Origin: Clostridia bacterium
GTDB taxonomy: Bacteria > Bacillota > Clostridia > Oscillospirales > Acutalibacteraceae
Assembly: GCA_017399065.1 (NCBI GenBank)
Contig: JAFQEL010000005.1
Span: forward strand, 1 to 42,930
Direction: 5' to 3'
DNA: 42,930 bases
The translations under genes were made by a program, and so were the position numbers. The notes under the pieces were generated by a model. The model did not search any database. It saw only the letters and a program-made list of their open reading frames with translations, and was not told the origin of the DNA. Positions 6,524-15,420 of this stretch are shown here, piece by piece; positions within the stretch are counted from its first letter, which is position 1; each line of letters opens with the position of its first letter.

Positions 6524-9500
6524 ATGAAAAGATTTCTCAAGCGTGCTTTGGCAGTCTCCCTTGCGGTAGTTATGCTTGTTGGTTCTGCTCCGCTCAGCGG
6601 TTTCGTCGGGCTTGATTTGCCTAACCTGTTTGATTTTAAGGCAGAGGCCTTGAGCACAGATGATTATTTGGATTATTCTGTTTTTGAAATGGAATACCTA
6701 ATGAGTCAACTTGAGCATGACGGAACCATCCTTAACGGAAGCGTTGATATTTACAGCAAGGTAATTAACGATGATATGTTCCACCGTGATGTTTATGAGG
6801 TTTATTCAGCGGATGTAAATTTGCAGGGTGCTACATTTGCTGCTGTACAGCTTTGGGATAACGATATAAATCTGATTGCTCATCCGGAACATTTTTATTC
6901 AGTTATTCTGATGGACTTGCTGCAGAATAATGAGCTTCTTGATTATTCTGTTGATTCGTTGAAAAGCAACGTGGTTTCCAATACAAACAAGGTAGTTGAA
7001 GAGGCGTATGAAGCAAGTGCCGACAGTTTGATCGAATCCCTTGGAATCGAAAATCTGAAAGAATATATGAACTCCGACTTCAATAGATTAAGTGATACTG
7101 AACGTGTAATACTTGGCGACCAATTGATAGATTGCAACAGATTCAGTATGGAATATGCCGATGTTATGGATGCATTAGCTTTGTTGGATGTAGTTGCTGA
7201 CGTAGGTACTACAATAAGCAATGCCATAAGCAGGGCTAATTCACTTTACGCAATTGCGGGATTTAATAAGAATAATATTACACTTTTGCTTGATATGTAT
7301 CACCGCAGCGGTAATTCTGACCTTAAAACCGCAATACTTGATATTGTAGGAATATACAGTGAGCTTGATTCTGCGGAAGAAATTTACACAGCACTTAACG
7401 GTAACATAACGTCTTATGCTGTTGATAGCTTGTTGTTTACTACCACTAAATTGGTAGCATCTACCTTGTTTAAATCGGCTCTTGGTTTAGCTACTTTTGT
7501 GTGGGACATAGGCTCGGCTGTCACTAATATGCTTTTTGACGTGTCGGATGTAGCTACTTGTTATATGGTGATTGAGGCATCAACACTGATTGAAGATGAG
7601 CTGCGTTCTCTTATGTCTTCATACCGCAGCAGTTATCTTTCAAGCAAAACATCGGCTAATGCCGAGAAATGCAAGACAGTTTACAATCTGACTCTGGCAA
7701 ATCAGTATTATGCACTTAGTGCGGTTAAGAAGCTTGCTTATTCCTCTTTCGGTAACGGTTCGCTCTGGGGTATGGTAAAGTCTGCCTTCGGCTGTCAGGA
7801 TTATCAGACGGTAGCCGATATTTGTGATTCGCAGATGAGTATTGTTGAAGGCAGATATTATAAATGGGTCAGCCTTGCACAGAAGATGTATAAAAACGTT
7901 TACGGTGTCAGCTTCAGTCACGCTACTGCTGCTCCGACTGTCAGCGTCAGCAGTGTTTCTTTTGAAAGAAGCAGCTATACACTGTTTATGAATGAAGGCA
8001 TTCTTAACAGAGCTACTGCTTACCCGACAAATGCTGTTGACAGAGAAGTGTATTATTCTTCGAGTGACCCGAGTGTTGCCGTTGTAGGTGCATACGGTAA
8101 TATTACCGCTGTATCTTATGGTGAAGCTGTAATTACCGCCACCACACTCAACGGCAAGTCTGCTTCCTGTAAAATTACGGTTTTACCGTATGATGCAACT
8201 GTTGTAGATGGTAGCTATACTATTGACAAATTTTATGATGGAGTAACTGATGTTATTATCCCTTCTAGTGTGAATGGTATATCGATAACTAAGATAGGAG
8301 ATTATGCGTTTAAAGATGCATCAGTAACAAGTGTTGAGATTTTGGACAATATAAAAAAAATTGGTGAATATGCATTTTATGGTTGTTCAGTTCTTACAAG
8401 TGTAAAGCTTCCTAATAGCATAACTGAGCTGAATGATTATACATTTTATTATTGTGAAAGTCTAAAACATATAAAAGTACCTGATTCTGTTATAGCTATT
8501 GGCAATAGTGTTTTTGGTTATTGCAGAGCTCTTGAAAGCGTTGAAATTAGTAATAGCGTAACAGCTATTGGGAATTTGGCTTTTTATTATTGTGATAGCC
8601 TTGCAAACTTAACAATCCCTGATAGTGTAACAACTATCGGTAAGGACGTTTTAGATTGCTGCTATGGTCTTGAAAATGTGATAATTGGCAATGGAGTTAC
8701 AGCTATAGAAAATGAAATGTTTAGGAACTTTGATAAACTGATTAAAATAATAATTGGTAATAATGTTACAACTATTGGAGAATATGCTTTTGAATCTTGC
8801 GATAGCCTTACAAGTGTGATGTTTGGAAATAAAGTAGTAGCAATTGGCAAGGGTGCTTTCCAATCTTGCGACAGCCTTGAAGTGATAACAGTTCCAAATG
8901 GAGTAACAATTATTGATGATTATACATTTGCGGCTTGTGGTAATCTCAAGACGGTCAATCTTCCTAATAGTGTAACGAAAATTGGTTCAAATGTGTTCAG
9001 TCGTTGTAGAAATCTTGTGAATGTGATTATTCCTTATGGTGTTGTATCAATAGGAGAAAATGCTTTTTCTGGCTGTCAAAGCATAGAAAGTATAATAATT
9101 CCTAATGGCGTAACAAGTATTGCAGAAAGAACTTTTCAGCAATGTAAAAATCTAAGGGAAATACATATTCCTATAGGAGTAACAAAAATTGGTGATTATG
9201 CATTTTGGAATCTCAATTTTCTTACTGATGTTTCTTATGCTGGTTCGGAACAGCAGTGGAATAATATATCTGTTGGTAACAATAATTCGTCTTTATTAAA
9301 TGCACGGATTCACTTTTATCAAGAACACGATTATCATGAGTGTGTTAAACAATATATTGGATTTGTTAATCCGAGTACTACTAAAGATGGGTATAAATGT
9401 TATCAATGTACTTGTGGAATGCGCTATGAAGAACTTATACCAGGAACTAGACTTACTGCTATGAATGGTGTGGAAATTATTTTTGATGATAGCTTGATTT

Positions 9501-10093
9501 GTAGCGTTGGTGTCGGTGAGACATCTTTGGATGATTATTTGGACTTTGAAATAAACAGTTATGAGTGGCAATATGAAACGCTTAATGGTACACTTGGCAC
9601 TGGGTCAAAAGCGATCATTACTGACGGAGCCGATATTATAGGTGAATACACTGTCGTTATCTTCGGTGACATTGACGGTAACGGTTGGTATGATGCTAAT
9701 GATGCGTTCCTTGTGAAAATGCTTGTGTCTGGCTTGCTGACCCGTGAAGTAGTAGGCGAGGCAGTTTACAAGGCTGCAGACTGCAACCACGACGGTGCTG
9801 TTGATGAACTTGATGTACAGCTTCTTGAGAGGGCAAGTGTACTACTTGACAATGTCAATCAGAGTGCAACTCAGGCAGAACTTGAGTCAAATTCGTTCTA
9901 TATTGAATATTGCTCGGTAATTGACCAGTCGGCAGGTCTTGAAGCAGATTCTGCACCCGAAGAGGACACTGTACAGCCGCCTGTTGAAACTCAGCCGGAG
10001 TCAGATATGAGGTTTGATATAGAGGCTATATTCAGATTTATCTTCTCAATTTTCGAAAAAATGTTTACAGTTATTATTTCGCTAATAGGCTAA
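6524..10093 (+). CDS. Secreted Big_2 / leucine-rich repeat / dockerin protein
   Basis: This 1189-residue surface protein has a signal peptide (residues 1 to about 40, MKRFLKRALAVSLAVVMLVG), then a mostly helical region to about residue 465 with no recognised family. A bacterial Ig-like (Big_2) domain follows at about 469-556. Fourteen BspA-type LRR_5 repeats of 23 residues span about 588-909 (pattern VTxIGxxAFxxCxxLxxVxI). The usual cap with SEQQWNNISVGN comes next. A type I dockerin at about 1047-1110 has both calcium-binding segments (GDIDGNGWYDANDAF and DCNHDGAVDELDVQLLERA). An acidic/Pro linker and a hydrophobic tail end the protein. Dockerins bind cohesins, so it is probably assembled on a cell-surface complex. 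Start ATG 6524 follows GAGGAGG; an earlier in-frame start at 6395 would add a non-signal extension. The LRR part is visibly more AT-rich than its flanks. Confidence 0.9.
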   Translation: MKRFLKRALAVSLAVVMLVGSAPLSGFVGLDLPNLFDFKAEALSTDDYLDYSVFEMEYLMSQLEHDGTILNGSVDIYSKVINDDMFHRDVYEVYSADVNLQGATFAAVQLWDNDINLIAHPEHFYSVILMDLLQNNELLDYSVDSLKSNVVSNTNKVVEEAYEASADSLIESLGIENLKEYMNSDFNRLSDTERVILGDQLIDCNRFSMEYADVMDALALLDVVADVGTTISNAISRANSLYAIAGFNKNNITLLLDMYHRSGNSDLKTAILDIVGIYSELDSAEEIYTALNGNITSYAVDSLLFTTTKLVASTLFKSALGLATFVWDIGSAVTNMLFDVSDVATCYMVIEASTLIEDELRSLMSSYRSSYLSSKTSANAEKCKTVYNLTLANQYYALSAVKKLAYSSFGNGSLWGMVKSAFGCQDYQTVADICDSQMSIVEGRYYKWVSLAQKMYKNVYGVSFSHATAAPTVSVSSVSFERSSYTLFMNEGILNRATAYPTNAVDREVYYSSSDPSVAVVGAYGNITAVSYGEAVITATTLNGKSASCKITVLPYDATVVDGSYTIDKFYDGVTDVIIPSSVNGISITKIGDYAFKDASVTSVEILDNIKKIGEYAFYGCSVLTSVKLPNSITELNDYTFYYCESLKHIKVPDSVIAIGNSVFGYCRALESVEISNSVTAIGNLAFYYCDSLANLTIPDSVTTIGKDVLDCCYGLENVIIGNGVTAIENEMFRNFDKLIKIIIGNNVTTIGEYAFESCDSLTSVMFGNKVVAIGKGAFQSCDSLEVITVPNGVTIIDDYTFAACGNLKTVNLPNSVTKIGSNVFSRCRNLVNVIIPYGVVSIGENAFSGCQSIESIIIPNGVTSIAERTFQQCKNLREIHIPIGVTKIGDYAFWNLNFLTDVSYAGSEQQWNNISVGNNNSSLLNARIHFYQEHDYHECVKQYIGFVNPSTTKDGYKCYQCTCGMRYEELIPGTRLTAMNGVEIIFDDSLICSVGVGETSLDDYLDFEINSYEWQYETLNGTLGTGSKAIITDGADIIGEYTVVIFGDIDGNGWYDANDAFLVKMLVSGLLTREVVGEAVYKAADCNHDGAVDELDVQLLERASVLLDNVNQSATQAELESNSFYIEYCSVIDQSAGLEADSAPEEDTVQPPVETQPESDMRFDIEAIFRFIFSIFEKMFTVIISLIG

Positions 10094-10098
10094 AAAAT

Positions 10099-10140
10099 AA
10101 CCGCCTTGCTTGGTTTAACCAAACAGGGCGGTTGAATTTT
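10099..10140. terminator. Terminator between convergent genes
   Basis: AACCGCC (10099-10105) pairs with GGCGGTT (10127-10133), with an inner GGTTTAACC palindrome. A T-rich run follows on the plus strand. It serves the dockerin protein gene and possibly the opposing phosphodiesterase gene. Confidence 0.75.
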
Positions 10141-10150
10141 TGTACTATTC

Positions 10151-10930
10151 TTATTCTTCCGGGAAACCGTTCATTTCGTTGAGGATGTTGCGTACTCTGT
10201 CGGGGCAGTCGGTGATAATTCCGTCAACACCTGCTTCGATCATTGCACGGATATCCTCTGATTCATCTATAGTCCAGACGTTTATCTCAAGACCTTTTTC
10301 GTGTGCTTTCTTGACGAAGTCCGCTCTTATGCACAGCTTATGCGGATGTGCGGCATGACACTGCATTTTGGACATAAGATTGAAAGGCGGAATGAAAGCA
10401 AGGTGAGCTCTGACGTAACCTGCAGGGTAGAGAAATGCTGTTTTGCAGTTCGGGTCAATCTGCTTGATATACTCCAATATTTCGGGGCTGAAGCTTGAAA
10501 TGAGGAGTATATCGCTCAGTCCTCTTGCTTCTACTGCTTCAAGTGTTTTACGTACAAGTGTTTCACGTCTTGCGGTGTCCTTCTCGGGCTTGAGCTCAAT
10601 ATTGAGCACCTTGAGGTCCTTACCGACTGCAAGGTCAAGAAACTCGTCGAGTGTCGGCAGAGTTGTGCCCTTGAATTTTGGGTCGTAATATGCACCGAAA
10701 TCGTAGCTTTTGAGCTGCTCAAGCGTCATATCTTCAATTTTACCCGTGCCGTTTGAGGTTTCGTCAATCGTGTAATTATGGCAGATTACGGGCACGCCGT
10801 CCTTTGAAAGATGCACATCGGTTTCAAAACCGTCGGTACCCATTTCGATTGCCTTCTGAAATGCAGGCAGAGTGTTCTGCGGAGCGCGCTTATTTGCACC
10901 TCTGTGTGCGATTATATTTACATTATACAT
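10151..10930 (-). CDS. Glycerophosphodiester phosphodiesterase
   Basis: This 259-residue cytoplasmic enzyme of the GDPD family splits glycerophosphodiesters (deacylated phospholipids) into sn-glycerol 3-phosphate and an alcohol. The catalytic HRGANKRAPQNTLPAFQKAI motif is at the N-terminus, followed by GFETDVHLSKDGVPVICHN (metal ligands and the second His). Later come LNIELKPE and the C-terminal INVWTIDESEDIRAMIEAGVDGIITDCPD. No signal peptide is present, so it acts inside the cell. The start is ATG 10930 behind GGAGGG; an upstream frame extension lacks a good site. It lies 16 bases after argS and is probably the last gene of that operon. Confidence 0.9.
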   Translation of the reverse strand: MYNVNIIAHRGANKRAPQNTLPAFQKAIEMGTDGFETDVHLSKDGVPVICHNYTIDETSNGTGKIEDMTLEQLKSYDFGAYYDPKFKGTTLPTLDEFLDLAVGKDLKVLNIELKPEKDTARRETLVRKTLEAVEARGLSDILLISSFSPEILEYIKQIDPNCKTAFLYPAGYVRAHLAFIPPFNLMSKMQCHAAHPHKLCIRADFVKKAHEKGLEINVWTIDESEDIRAMIEAGVDGIITDCPDRVRNILNEMNGFPEE

Positions 10931-10946
10931 TGAAGTATCCCTCCGA

Positions 10947-12641
10947 TTACATGGATTCGGGGACATTGATTCTCAGCATTGTGAGTACGTTGCTGAGAGT
11001 TGACTTAACACAAGAGCAAAGGTAAAGCCTTGCGTGTGTGAGTGCTTCGTCCTCGCTGCTGACACGGCAGGCATTGTAGAATTTGTGGAAGAGTGTTGCA
11101 AGCTCTACGCAGTAGCGTGTGATTCGAGCCGGGTCGTAATTCTTTGCCGAGTTTACGATTTCACCTGTGAGAGAAGCCAGGTGGCTGATAAGCTCTCTTT
11201 CTTCGGGAGCTGTGAGGAGCTTAAGCTCATCGTCTGTGCAATCAACAGCGTTGATGTCCTCAATGCCGAGCTTTTTAAAGATACTGCAGATTCTTGCGTG
11301 TGCATACTGGCAGTAGTATACGGGATTCTGTGCACTCTGCTCAACTGCAAGGTCAAGGTCAAAATCCATCTGTGAGCCGGGCTCACGGATGTTGAAGAGG
11401 AAACGTACTGCATCAATCGGGATTTCTTCAAGAAGGTCCTCGAGTGTGATCGACTTACCTGTACGCTTGCTCATTCTGACAACCTCGCCGCCGCGTGTGA
11501 GACGGACAAGCTGCATAAGGATTATGTCAAGCTTTGTTGAGTCTGTGCCGAGTGCTTCAAGCACACCCTTCATTCTTGCAACGTGGCCGTGATGGTCGGC
11601 ACCCCAGATATTGATTGCTTTGTCAAACTTTCTGTTTTCGAGCTTGTTTCGGTGGTATGCGATATCTGCGGCAAAGTATGTCGGGTTGCCGTTTGCGCGG
11701 ACAAGAACTTCGTCCTTTTCACCGCCGTGCTCTGTTGCTTTATACCATATTGCACCGTCTTTTTCGTAGGTGAGTCCTTTTTCTTTGAGCAGACCGAGTG
11801 TCTCCTCAAGCTCACCGCTGTTGTAAAGTGAGCTCTCGCGGAACCATACGTCGTAATCGATTCTGTATTTGTCGAGGTTAGCATGCATTTTGTCGATATT
11901 GAGCGGCAGTGCAAACTCAACGAGTGCGGATCTGCGCTCTTCCTCTGTAGCGTTCATATACTTGTCGCCGTGGATGTCGGCAAACTGCTGTGCACGCTCC
12001 TTGATGTCCTCTCCGTGGTAGCTGTCCTCAGGAAGCTCTACAGCATCCTCGCCTTTGAAAATCTGCTGATAGCGTACATCAAGTGAAAGACCGAATTTTG
12101 CAATCTGGTTACCTGCATCATTAACATAAAATTCACGTGTTACCTTGTAGCCTGCCCAGTCAAGTACAGCAGCAAGGCAGTCACCGAGTGCACCGCCTCT
12201 TGCGTTACCCATATGCATCGGGCCTGTTGGGTTTGCGGAAACAAACTCAACGTTTACGGTCTTACCCTCGCCGTAGTCCGAACGGCCGTAATCTGCACCG
12301 CAGGCACGTACGTCGCGGAGAATTGCTGAATAATATTCGTCGCTAAGATAGAAGTTGATGAAGCCTGCACCTGCAACCTCGCACTTTGCTACGTATGTGC
12401 CTTCGAGGTCGATGTTTGCACAGACAGCGTCAGCTATCTGACGGGGTGCACGGCGGAATACTCTTGCACCTGCCATAGCGGCATTTGTCGAGAAATCACC
12501 GTTTGCACGGTCTGCAGGCACTTCGATATTGAATGCAGGTATCTCTGCTTCGGGCAGTGTGCCTGCTGAGATTGCTTTTTCAAATGCAGCACTGATTGCC
12601 GCGCTAAGCTTGTCCTGAACCTGTTTAACTATTATTGACAT
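10947..12641 (-). CDS. argS: Arginyl-tRNA synthetase
   Basis: This 564-residue class I aminoacyl-tRNA synthetase charges tRNA-Arg. The N-terminal Add-1-type tRNA-recognition domain occupies about residues 1-110. It is followed by the HIGH-type motif within NPTGPMHMGNARGG (about 130-143), the KMSKS counterpart RMSKRTGKS near residue 385, and the DALR anticodon-binding domain at the C-terminus (YCQYAHARICSIFKKLG onward). The length is normal. Start ATG 12641 follows TTGAGG. It is 19 bases downstream of the DUF1934 gene, an arrangement common in Clostridia and Bacilli. Confidence 0.96.
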   Translation of the reverse strand: MSIIVKQVQDKLSAAISAAFEKAISAGTLPEAEIPAFNIEVPADRANGDFSTNAAMAGARVFRRAPRQIADAVCANIDLEGTYVAKCEVAGAGFINFYLSDEYYSAILRDVRACGADYGRSDYGEGKTVNVEFVSANPTGPMHMGNARGGALGDCLAAVLDWAGYKVTREFYVNDAGNQIAKFGLSLDVRYQQIFKGEDAVELPEDSYHGEDIKERAQQFADIHGDKYMNATEEERRSALVEFALPLNIDKMHANLDKYRIDYDVWFRESSLYNSGELEETLGLLKEKGLTYEKDGAIWYKATEHGGEKDEVLVRANGNPTYFAADIAYHRNKLENRKFDKAINIWGADHHGHVARMKGVLEALGTDSTKLDIILMQLVRLTRGGEVVRMSKRTGKSITLEDLLEEIPIDAVRFLFNIREPGSQMDFDLDLAVEQSAQNPVYYCQYAHARICSIFKKLGIEDINAVDCTDDELKLLTAPEERELISHLASLTGEIVNSAKNYDPARITRYCVELATLFHKFYNACRVSSEDEALTHARLYLCSCVKSTLSNVLTMLRINVPESM

Positions 12642-12660
12642 TGTTTATACCTCAATTCGT

Positions 12661-13077
12661 TTATTCAAATCGGAAAGTAATTTTCAGTTCGTTGTGTGAG
12701 CAGAAGCCGGTGTTGAAATCGAGCGTGTAGCTGAAATTCAGCTCACCCTCGTCTGTGCCTACGCGGCTTTTTACTTCCTTGCCGTGTACACCGAGCATAA
12801 GGTCAACGTATTCGGTTGCGTACATACAGCTGTAACGCTTGCCGGGCTCGACTATGAGCTGTGCATTATGCTTGCCGCCCAGTCGTTTCATTGTGACAAC
12901 ACCGTCGATAAATGAAACGGTTGTCTCGCTGCCCTTGAAATCCTCGGTTTCCTGGTATGTGAGCAGGTAACCGTTTTCTTTTTCTTTATATTTTCCGACG
13001 GTGGAGAGCTTTGCTGTTTCCGTCTGGCCGTCAACGATATGTGTATCGTTGATTGTGATTACTACCTTGCGACTCAT
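12661..13077 (-). CDS. DUF1934 (YwiB-type) protein
   Basis: This 138-residue beta-rich protein belongs to the DUF1934/YwiB family of small lipocalin-like barrels of unknown function. Recognisable features are the N-terminal VVITINDTHIVDGQ, LLTYQETEDFKGSETTVSF, and the C-terminal GELNFSYTLDFNTG...NELKITF. In many Firmicutes the gene lies immediately before argS, as here. Its ATG overlaps the end of ddl by four bases, so it is translated in the same operon. No signal or membrane segment is seen. Confidence 0.8.
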   Translation of the reverse strand: MSRKVVITINDTHIVDGQTETAKLSTVGKYKEKENGYLLTYQETEDFKGSETTVSFIDGVVTMKRLGGKHNAQLIVEPGKRYSCMYATEYVDLMLGVHGKEVKSRVGTDEGELNFSYTLDFNTGFCSHNELKITFRFE

Positions 13078-14150
13078 CGTCGGCTCTCCTTTCTCTCAAG
13101 GGCAAGTGTGATTAGCCTGTCAAGAAGCTCCGGATAAGATACACCGGTGTGCTCGAACAGCTTTGGATACATGCTTATTGATGTGAAGCCCGGTATAGTG
13201 TTTATTTCGTTGAGCAGTATCTGCTTGTCATTTACAAAGAAGTCAACTCTTGAGAAGCCTTCGCAGCCGAGTGCCTTATATGCTTTGATTGCCTGCTTTT
13301 TAACTGCTTCGAGTTGTTCCTCGCTGATACGCGCGGGAATGAAAAGGCCGCTTGTGCCTGCAACATATTTTGCATCGAAATCGTAGAAATCGTTGCAGGG
13401 AGCAATCTCGCCGGGTGTTGCGACGATAGGTTCGTCATTGCCGAGCACGGCACACTCTACCTCTCTGCCGAATACGGTTTCTTCAAGTACAACCTTGCGG
13501 TCGTTTGCAAAGGCGGTTTCAATGCCGTCTGCAAGTGTGTGTATGTCAGTCGCCTTGCTGATACCTACGGATGAGCCTGCATTTGCGGGCTTTACGAATA
13601 TCGGGTAACCGAGCTTTTCGACTGCTTCGTCAAGCAGCTTGTGCGGATTGCTGCGATATTCGTGCTCTGTAAAGCTCAGCCATTTTGCCTGAGCGATACC
13701 TGCTCTGTCTGCAAGTGCGTTTGTGACTGCCTTATCCATACAGTCGGCACTTGAAAGCATATCACAGCCTACAAACGGAAGCTCTGCAAGCTGTAGCAGA
13801 CCCTGTACGGTACCGTCTTCACCGTTTTTTCCGTGGAGTACGGGGAAAACGACGTCAACCTTTGTTGTCACAGCTTTGCCTTCGATAATTTCAACAATGC
13901 CGCCGACAGAAGAGTCGGGTACTATGTATGCAGGGTGAAGATTGGCTTCGTCCTCGAGCCATTTGTCCTCGGGCAGATTTACAGTGTCGCCGCTGTAACG
14001 CATCCAGCGACCGTCCTTTGTGATGCCGAGCATTATTACGTCGTATTTGTCGCGGGGAATATTATTGATAACGGACTGAGCGGAAACTGTCGAAACGTCG
14101 TGTTCGCTTGAATTGCCGCCGAAAAGTGCAAGTACGGTAAGCTTATCCAT
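13074..14150 (-). CDS. ddl: D-alanine--D-alanine ligase
   Basis: This 358-residue ATP-grasp enzyme joins two D-alanines for peptidoglycan precursor synthesis in the cytoplasm. Visible motifs are the N-terminal ALFGGNSSEHDVS, VFPVLHGKNGEDGTVQGLLQ (about residues 100-120), FVKPANAGSSVGISKA (about 190-205, ATP-binding loop), and LLNEINTIPGFTSISMYPKL near residue 310. Residues typical of D-Ala-D-Ala rather than D-Lac ligases cannot be judged with certainty by eye. ATG 14150 follows GGAG with normal spacing. It is the first gene of the ddl-DUF1934-argS-phosphodiesterase operon. Confidence 0.93.
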   Translation of the reverse strand: MDKLTVLALFGGNSSEHDVSTVSAQSVINNIPRDKYDVIMLGITKDGRWMRYSGDTVNLPEDKWLEDEANLHPAYIVPDSSVGGIVEIIEGKAVTTKVDVVFPVLHGKNGEDGTVQGLLQLAELPFVGCDMLSSADCMDKAVTNALADRAGIAQAKWLSFTEHEYRSNPHKLLDEAVEKLGYPIFVKPANAGSSVGISKATDIHTLADGIETAFANDRKVVLEETVFGREVECAVLGNDEPIVATPGEIAPCNDFYDFDAKYVAGTSGLFIPARISEEQLEAVKKQAIKAYKALGCEGFSRVDFFVNDKQILLNEINTIPGFTSISMYPKLFEHTGVSYPELLDRLITLALERKESRR

Positions 14151-14180
14151 ACGGAATCTCCTTAAGAGTTATATTTTAAT

Positions 14181-14208
14181 ATTGTACTATATATTTATAC
14201 TCATACAA
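14181..14208 (-). promoter_or_regulatory. Possible promoter of the ddl operon
   Basis: On the minus strand TTGTAT (14208-14203) and TACAAT (14186-14181) are 16 bases apart, about 30 bases before the ddl start. The region is very AT-rich, so the match is only suggestive. Confidence 0.4.
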
Positions 14209-14335
14209 ATATATATAATACCATAAAGTATTGCGGTGTGCAATTGTTTACTTGCACATATTTTCACTTCCTAAGATGCAAAAAAATATAAAGCGTTGCT
14301 GTCAAGAGGCGTGCTTCCTTGCGAAGCGCGCCTCA

Positions 14336-14512
14336 GTTATATTCGCTTTACAACGAGTTATATTGCTTTGCAGTTATATTATGCTACGCATAGTTATATT
14401 GCATTTCAGGCAGTTTAGAGGGCGAATATAAGATAACTGAAACCGCAGGGTTTCAATATAACTTTTGCTGACAAGCAAAAATATCACTGCAAACGATAGT
14501 TTGTAATATAAC
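14336..14512. repeat. Hairpin array A: four GTTATATT linkers, then four complementary linkers
   Basis: GTTATATT occurs at 14336, 14357, 14373 and 14393. The reverse complement AATATAAC occurs at 14455 and 14505, and one-base variants at 14425 (AATATAAG) and 14480 (AATATCAC). The spacers are 8-22 bases and several are small palindromes, such as ATGCTACGCAT, GAAACCGCAGGGTTTC and TTTTGCTGACAAGCAAAA. A further hairpin, AGGCGTGCTTC/GAAGCGCGCCT, precedes the first linker. The linkers could pair in nested order to give a stem with lateral hairpins. Most of the 458-base gap between ddl and the next gene is this element; the rest shows only the ddl promoter, a small GTGCAA/TTGCAC hairpin at 14238-14257, and the terminator at 14546. 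Confidence 0.8.
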
Positions 14513-14545
14513 CCTGAACGGTGAGAAGGTGTTTTCTCAAAAAAA

Positions 14546-14580
14546 AAACGGAGACAGCTCCTTTTGAAGTATCTCCGTTT
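14546..14580 (-). terminator. Terminator of the phosphoribosyltransferase-like gene
   Basis: On the minus strand AAACGGAGA pairs with TCTCCGTTT (9 bp, 17-base loop) and is followed by a run of about ten T. Confidence 0.85.
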
Positions 14581-14608
14581 GAAAATTTCTCGTATGTTAT
14601 TGTAATGC

Positions 14609-15256
14609 TCAGCCCAGCTTTGAATATCCGTGGCTGTTGATGAGTGCGTCGAGCTTCTTACCTTCCTTGCAAAGCGGACACTCGTGTGAATGAACAGTGA
14701 AATAATCGGGCAGGTCGTTGGGGTTGAATACGGAGTTGACAGGATAGCCGTAGCACTCTTCACTTGTGGCGAAGATTGAAGCAATGCCTGAAACCTCACC
14801 GCCGTAGTACTGTATTGCTTCGACTGCGGCTTTGGCGGTGAAACCCGTAGCAACGGAAACAGCGAGCACGAGCACGTGCTTGCCGCGGATCATCGGTACG
14901 ATATTGTCTCTGAATATCATCTGTGACGAGTTTGTCATTTCGGGTGTGACAACGTAAATCGTCTGGTGAGCGTTGATATTCATAAATGCGTTCTTTGTGA
15001 GCTGGTCTGCAAGGCAGGTGCCTATAACCTCTGTGCCGTCAAGGCAGAGGATTGTGTCAATGATAGTTGTGCTGTAGTTGTATGCGCTGCAAAGCTCTTT
15101 AGCAACAGCCTTTGCCTCGGAAAGACGTGACTTCTGAGCGACAACATCTATATAGTAGTTGCTGTGTGAGTGGTTGGTTGCAAAGTGTCCCTTTGATACA
15201 CGGAGATAAAGATTACTTTTCTTGGTTTTGATTTTTAACGCTTCATTTGTAGGCAT
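14609..15256 (-). CDS. Orotate phosphoribosyltransferase-like protein with degenerate PRPP motif
   Basis: This 215-residue protein has the layout of type I phosphoribosyltransferases. There is a hood-like N-terminus, then DGTEVIGTCLADQL in the middle, and a core segment GKHVLVLAVSVATGFTAKAA at about residues 140-160, which aligns with the PRPP-binding loop. The C-terminus has CPLCKEGKKLD, as in many clostridial PyrE-like proteins. In an active enzyme the loop normally has two acidic residues before TGxT, but here they are replaced by Ala-Val. Catalysis is therefore doubtful, and a ligand-sensing role is possible. The start is ATG 15256 behind AAGGAGGT. It has its own promoter, divergent from infC, and a terminator. 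Confidence 0.7.
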   Translation of the reverse strand: MPTNEALKIKTKKSNLYLRVSKGHFATNHSHSNYYIDVVAQKSRLSEAKAVAKELCSAYNYSTTIIDTILCLDGTEVIGTCLADQLTKNAFMNINAHQTIYVVTPEMTNSSQMIFRDNIVPMIRGKHVLVLAVSVATGFTAKAAVEAIQYYGGEVSGIASIFATSEECYGYPVNSVFNPNDLPDYFTVHSHECPLCKEGKKLDALINSHGYSKLG

Positions 15257-15298
15257 TATTAATGACCTCCTTGGGGTGATCCTGAAATATGTGTGCTT

Positions 15299-15327
15299 AT
15301 TGTACAACAAACACGATACAATTTCAA
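15299..15327 (-). promoter_or_regulatory. Promoter of the phosphoribosyltransferase-like gene
   Basis: On the minus strand TTGAAA (15327-15322) and TACAAT (15304-15299) are 17 bases apart, about 40 bases before the ATG at 15256. Confidence 0.65.
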
Positions 15328-15385
15328 GGATTTTTAGCGATTTTATTATATGAATTTTGCAAAACAAAAAGTTTTTGGAAAACTG

Positions 15386-15414
15386 TTGACAGATTTGACA
15401 AAGTCTGTTATTAT
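15386..15414 (+). promoter_or_regulatory. Consensus promoter of infC-rpmI-rplT
   Basis: TTGACA (15386-15391) and TATTAT (15409-15414) have a 17-base spacer, the same hexamers and spacing as the 5S rRNA promoter. It implies transcription from about 15421 and a leader of about 165 bases. Confidence 0.85.
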
Positions 15415-15420
15415 CATTTA

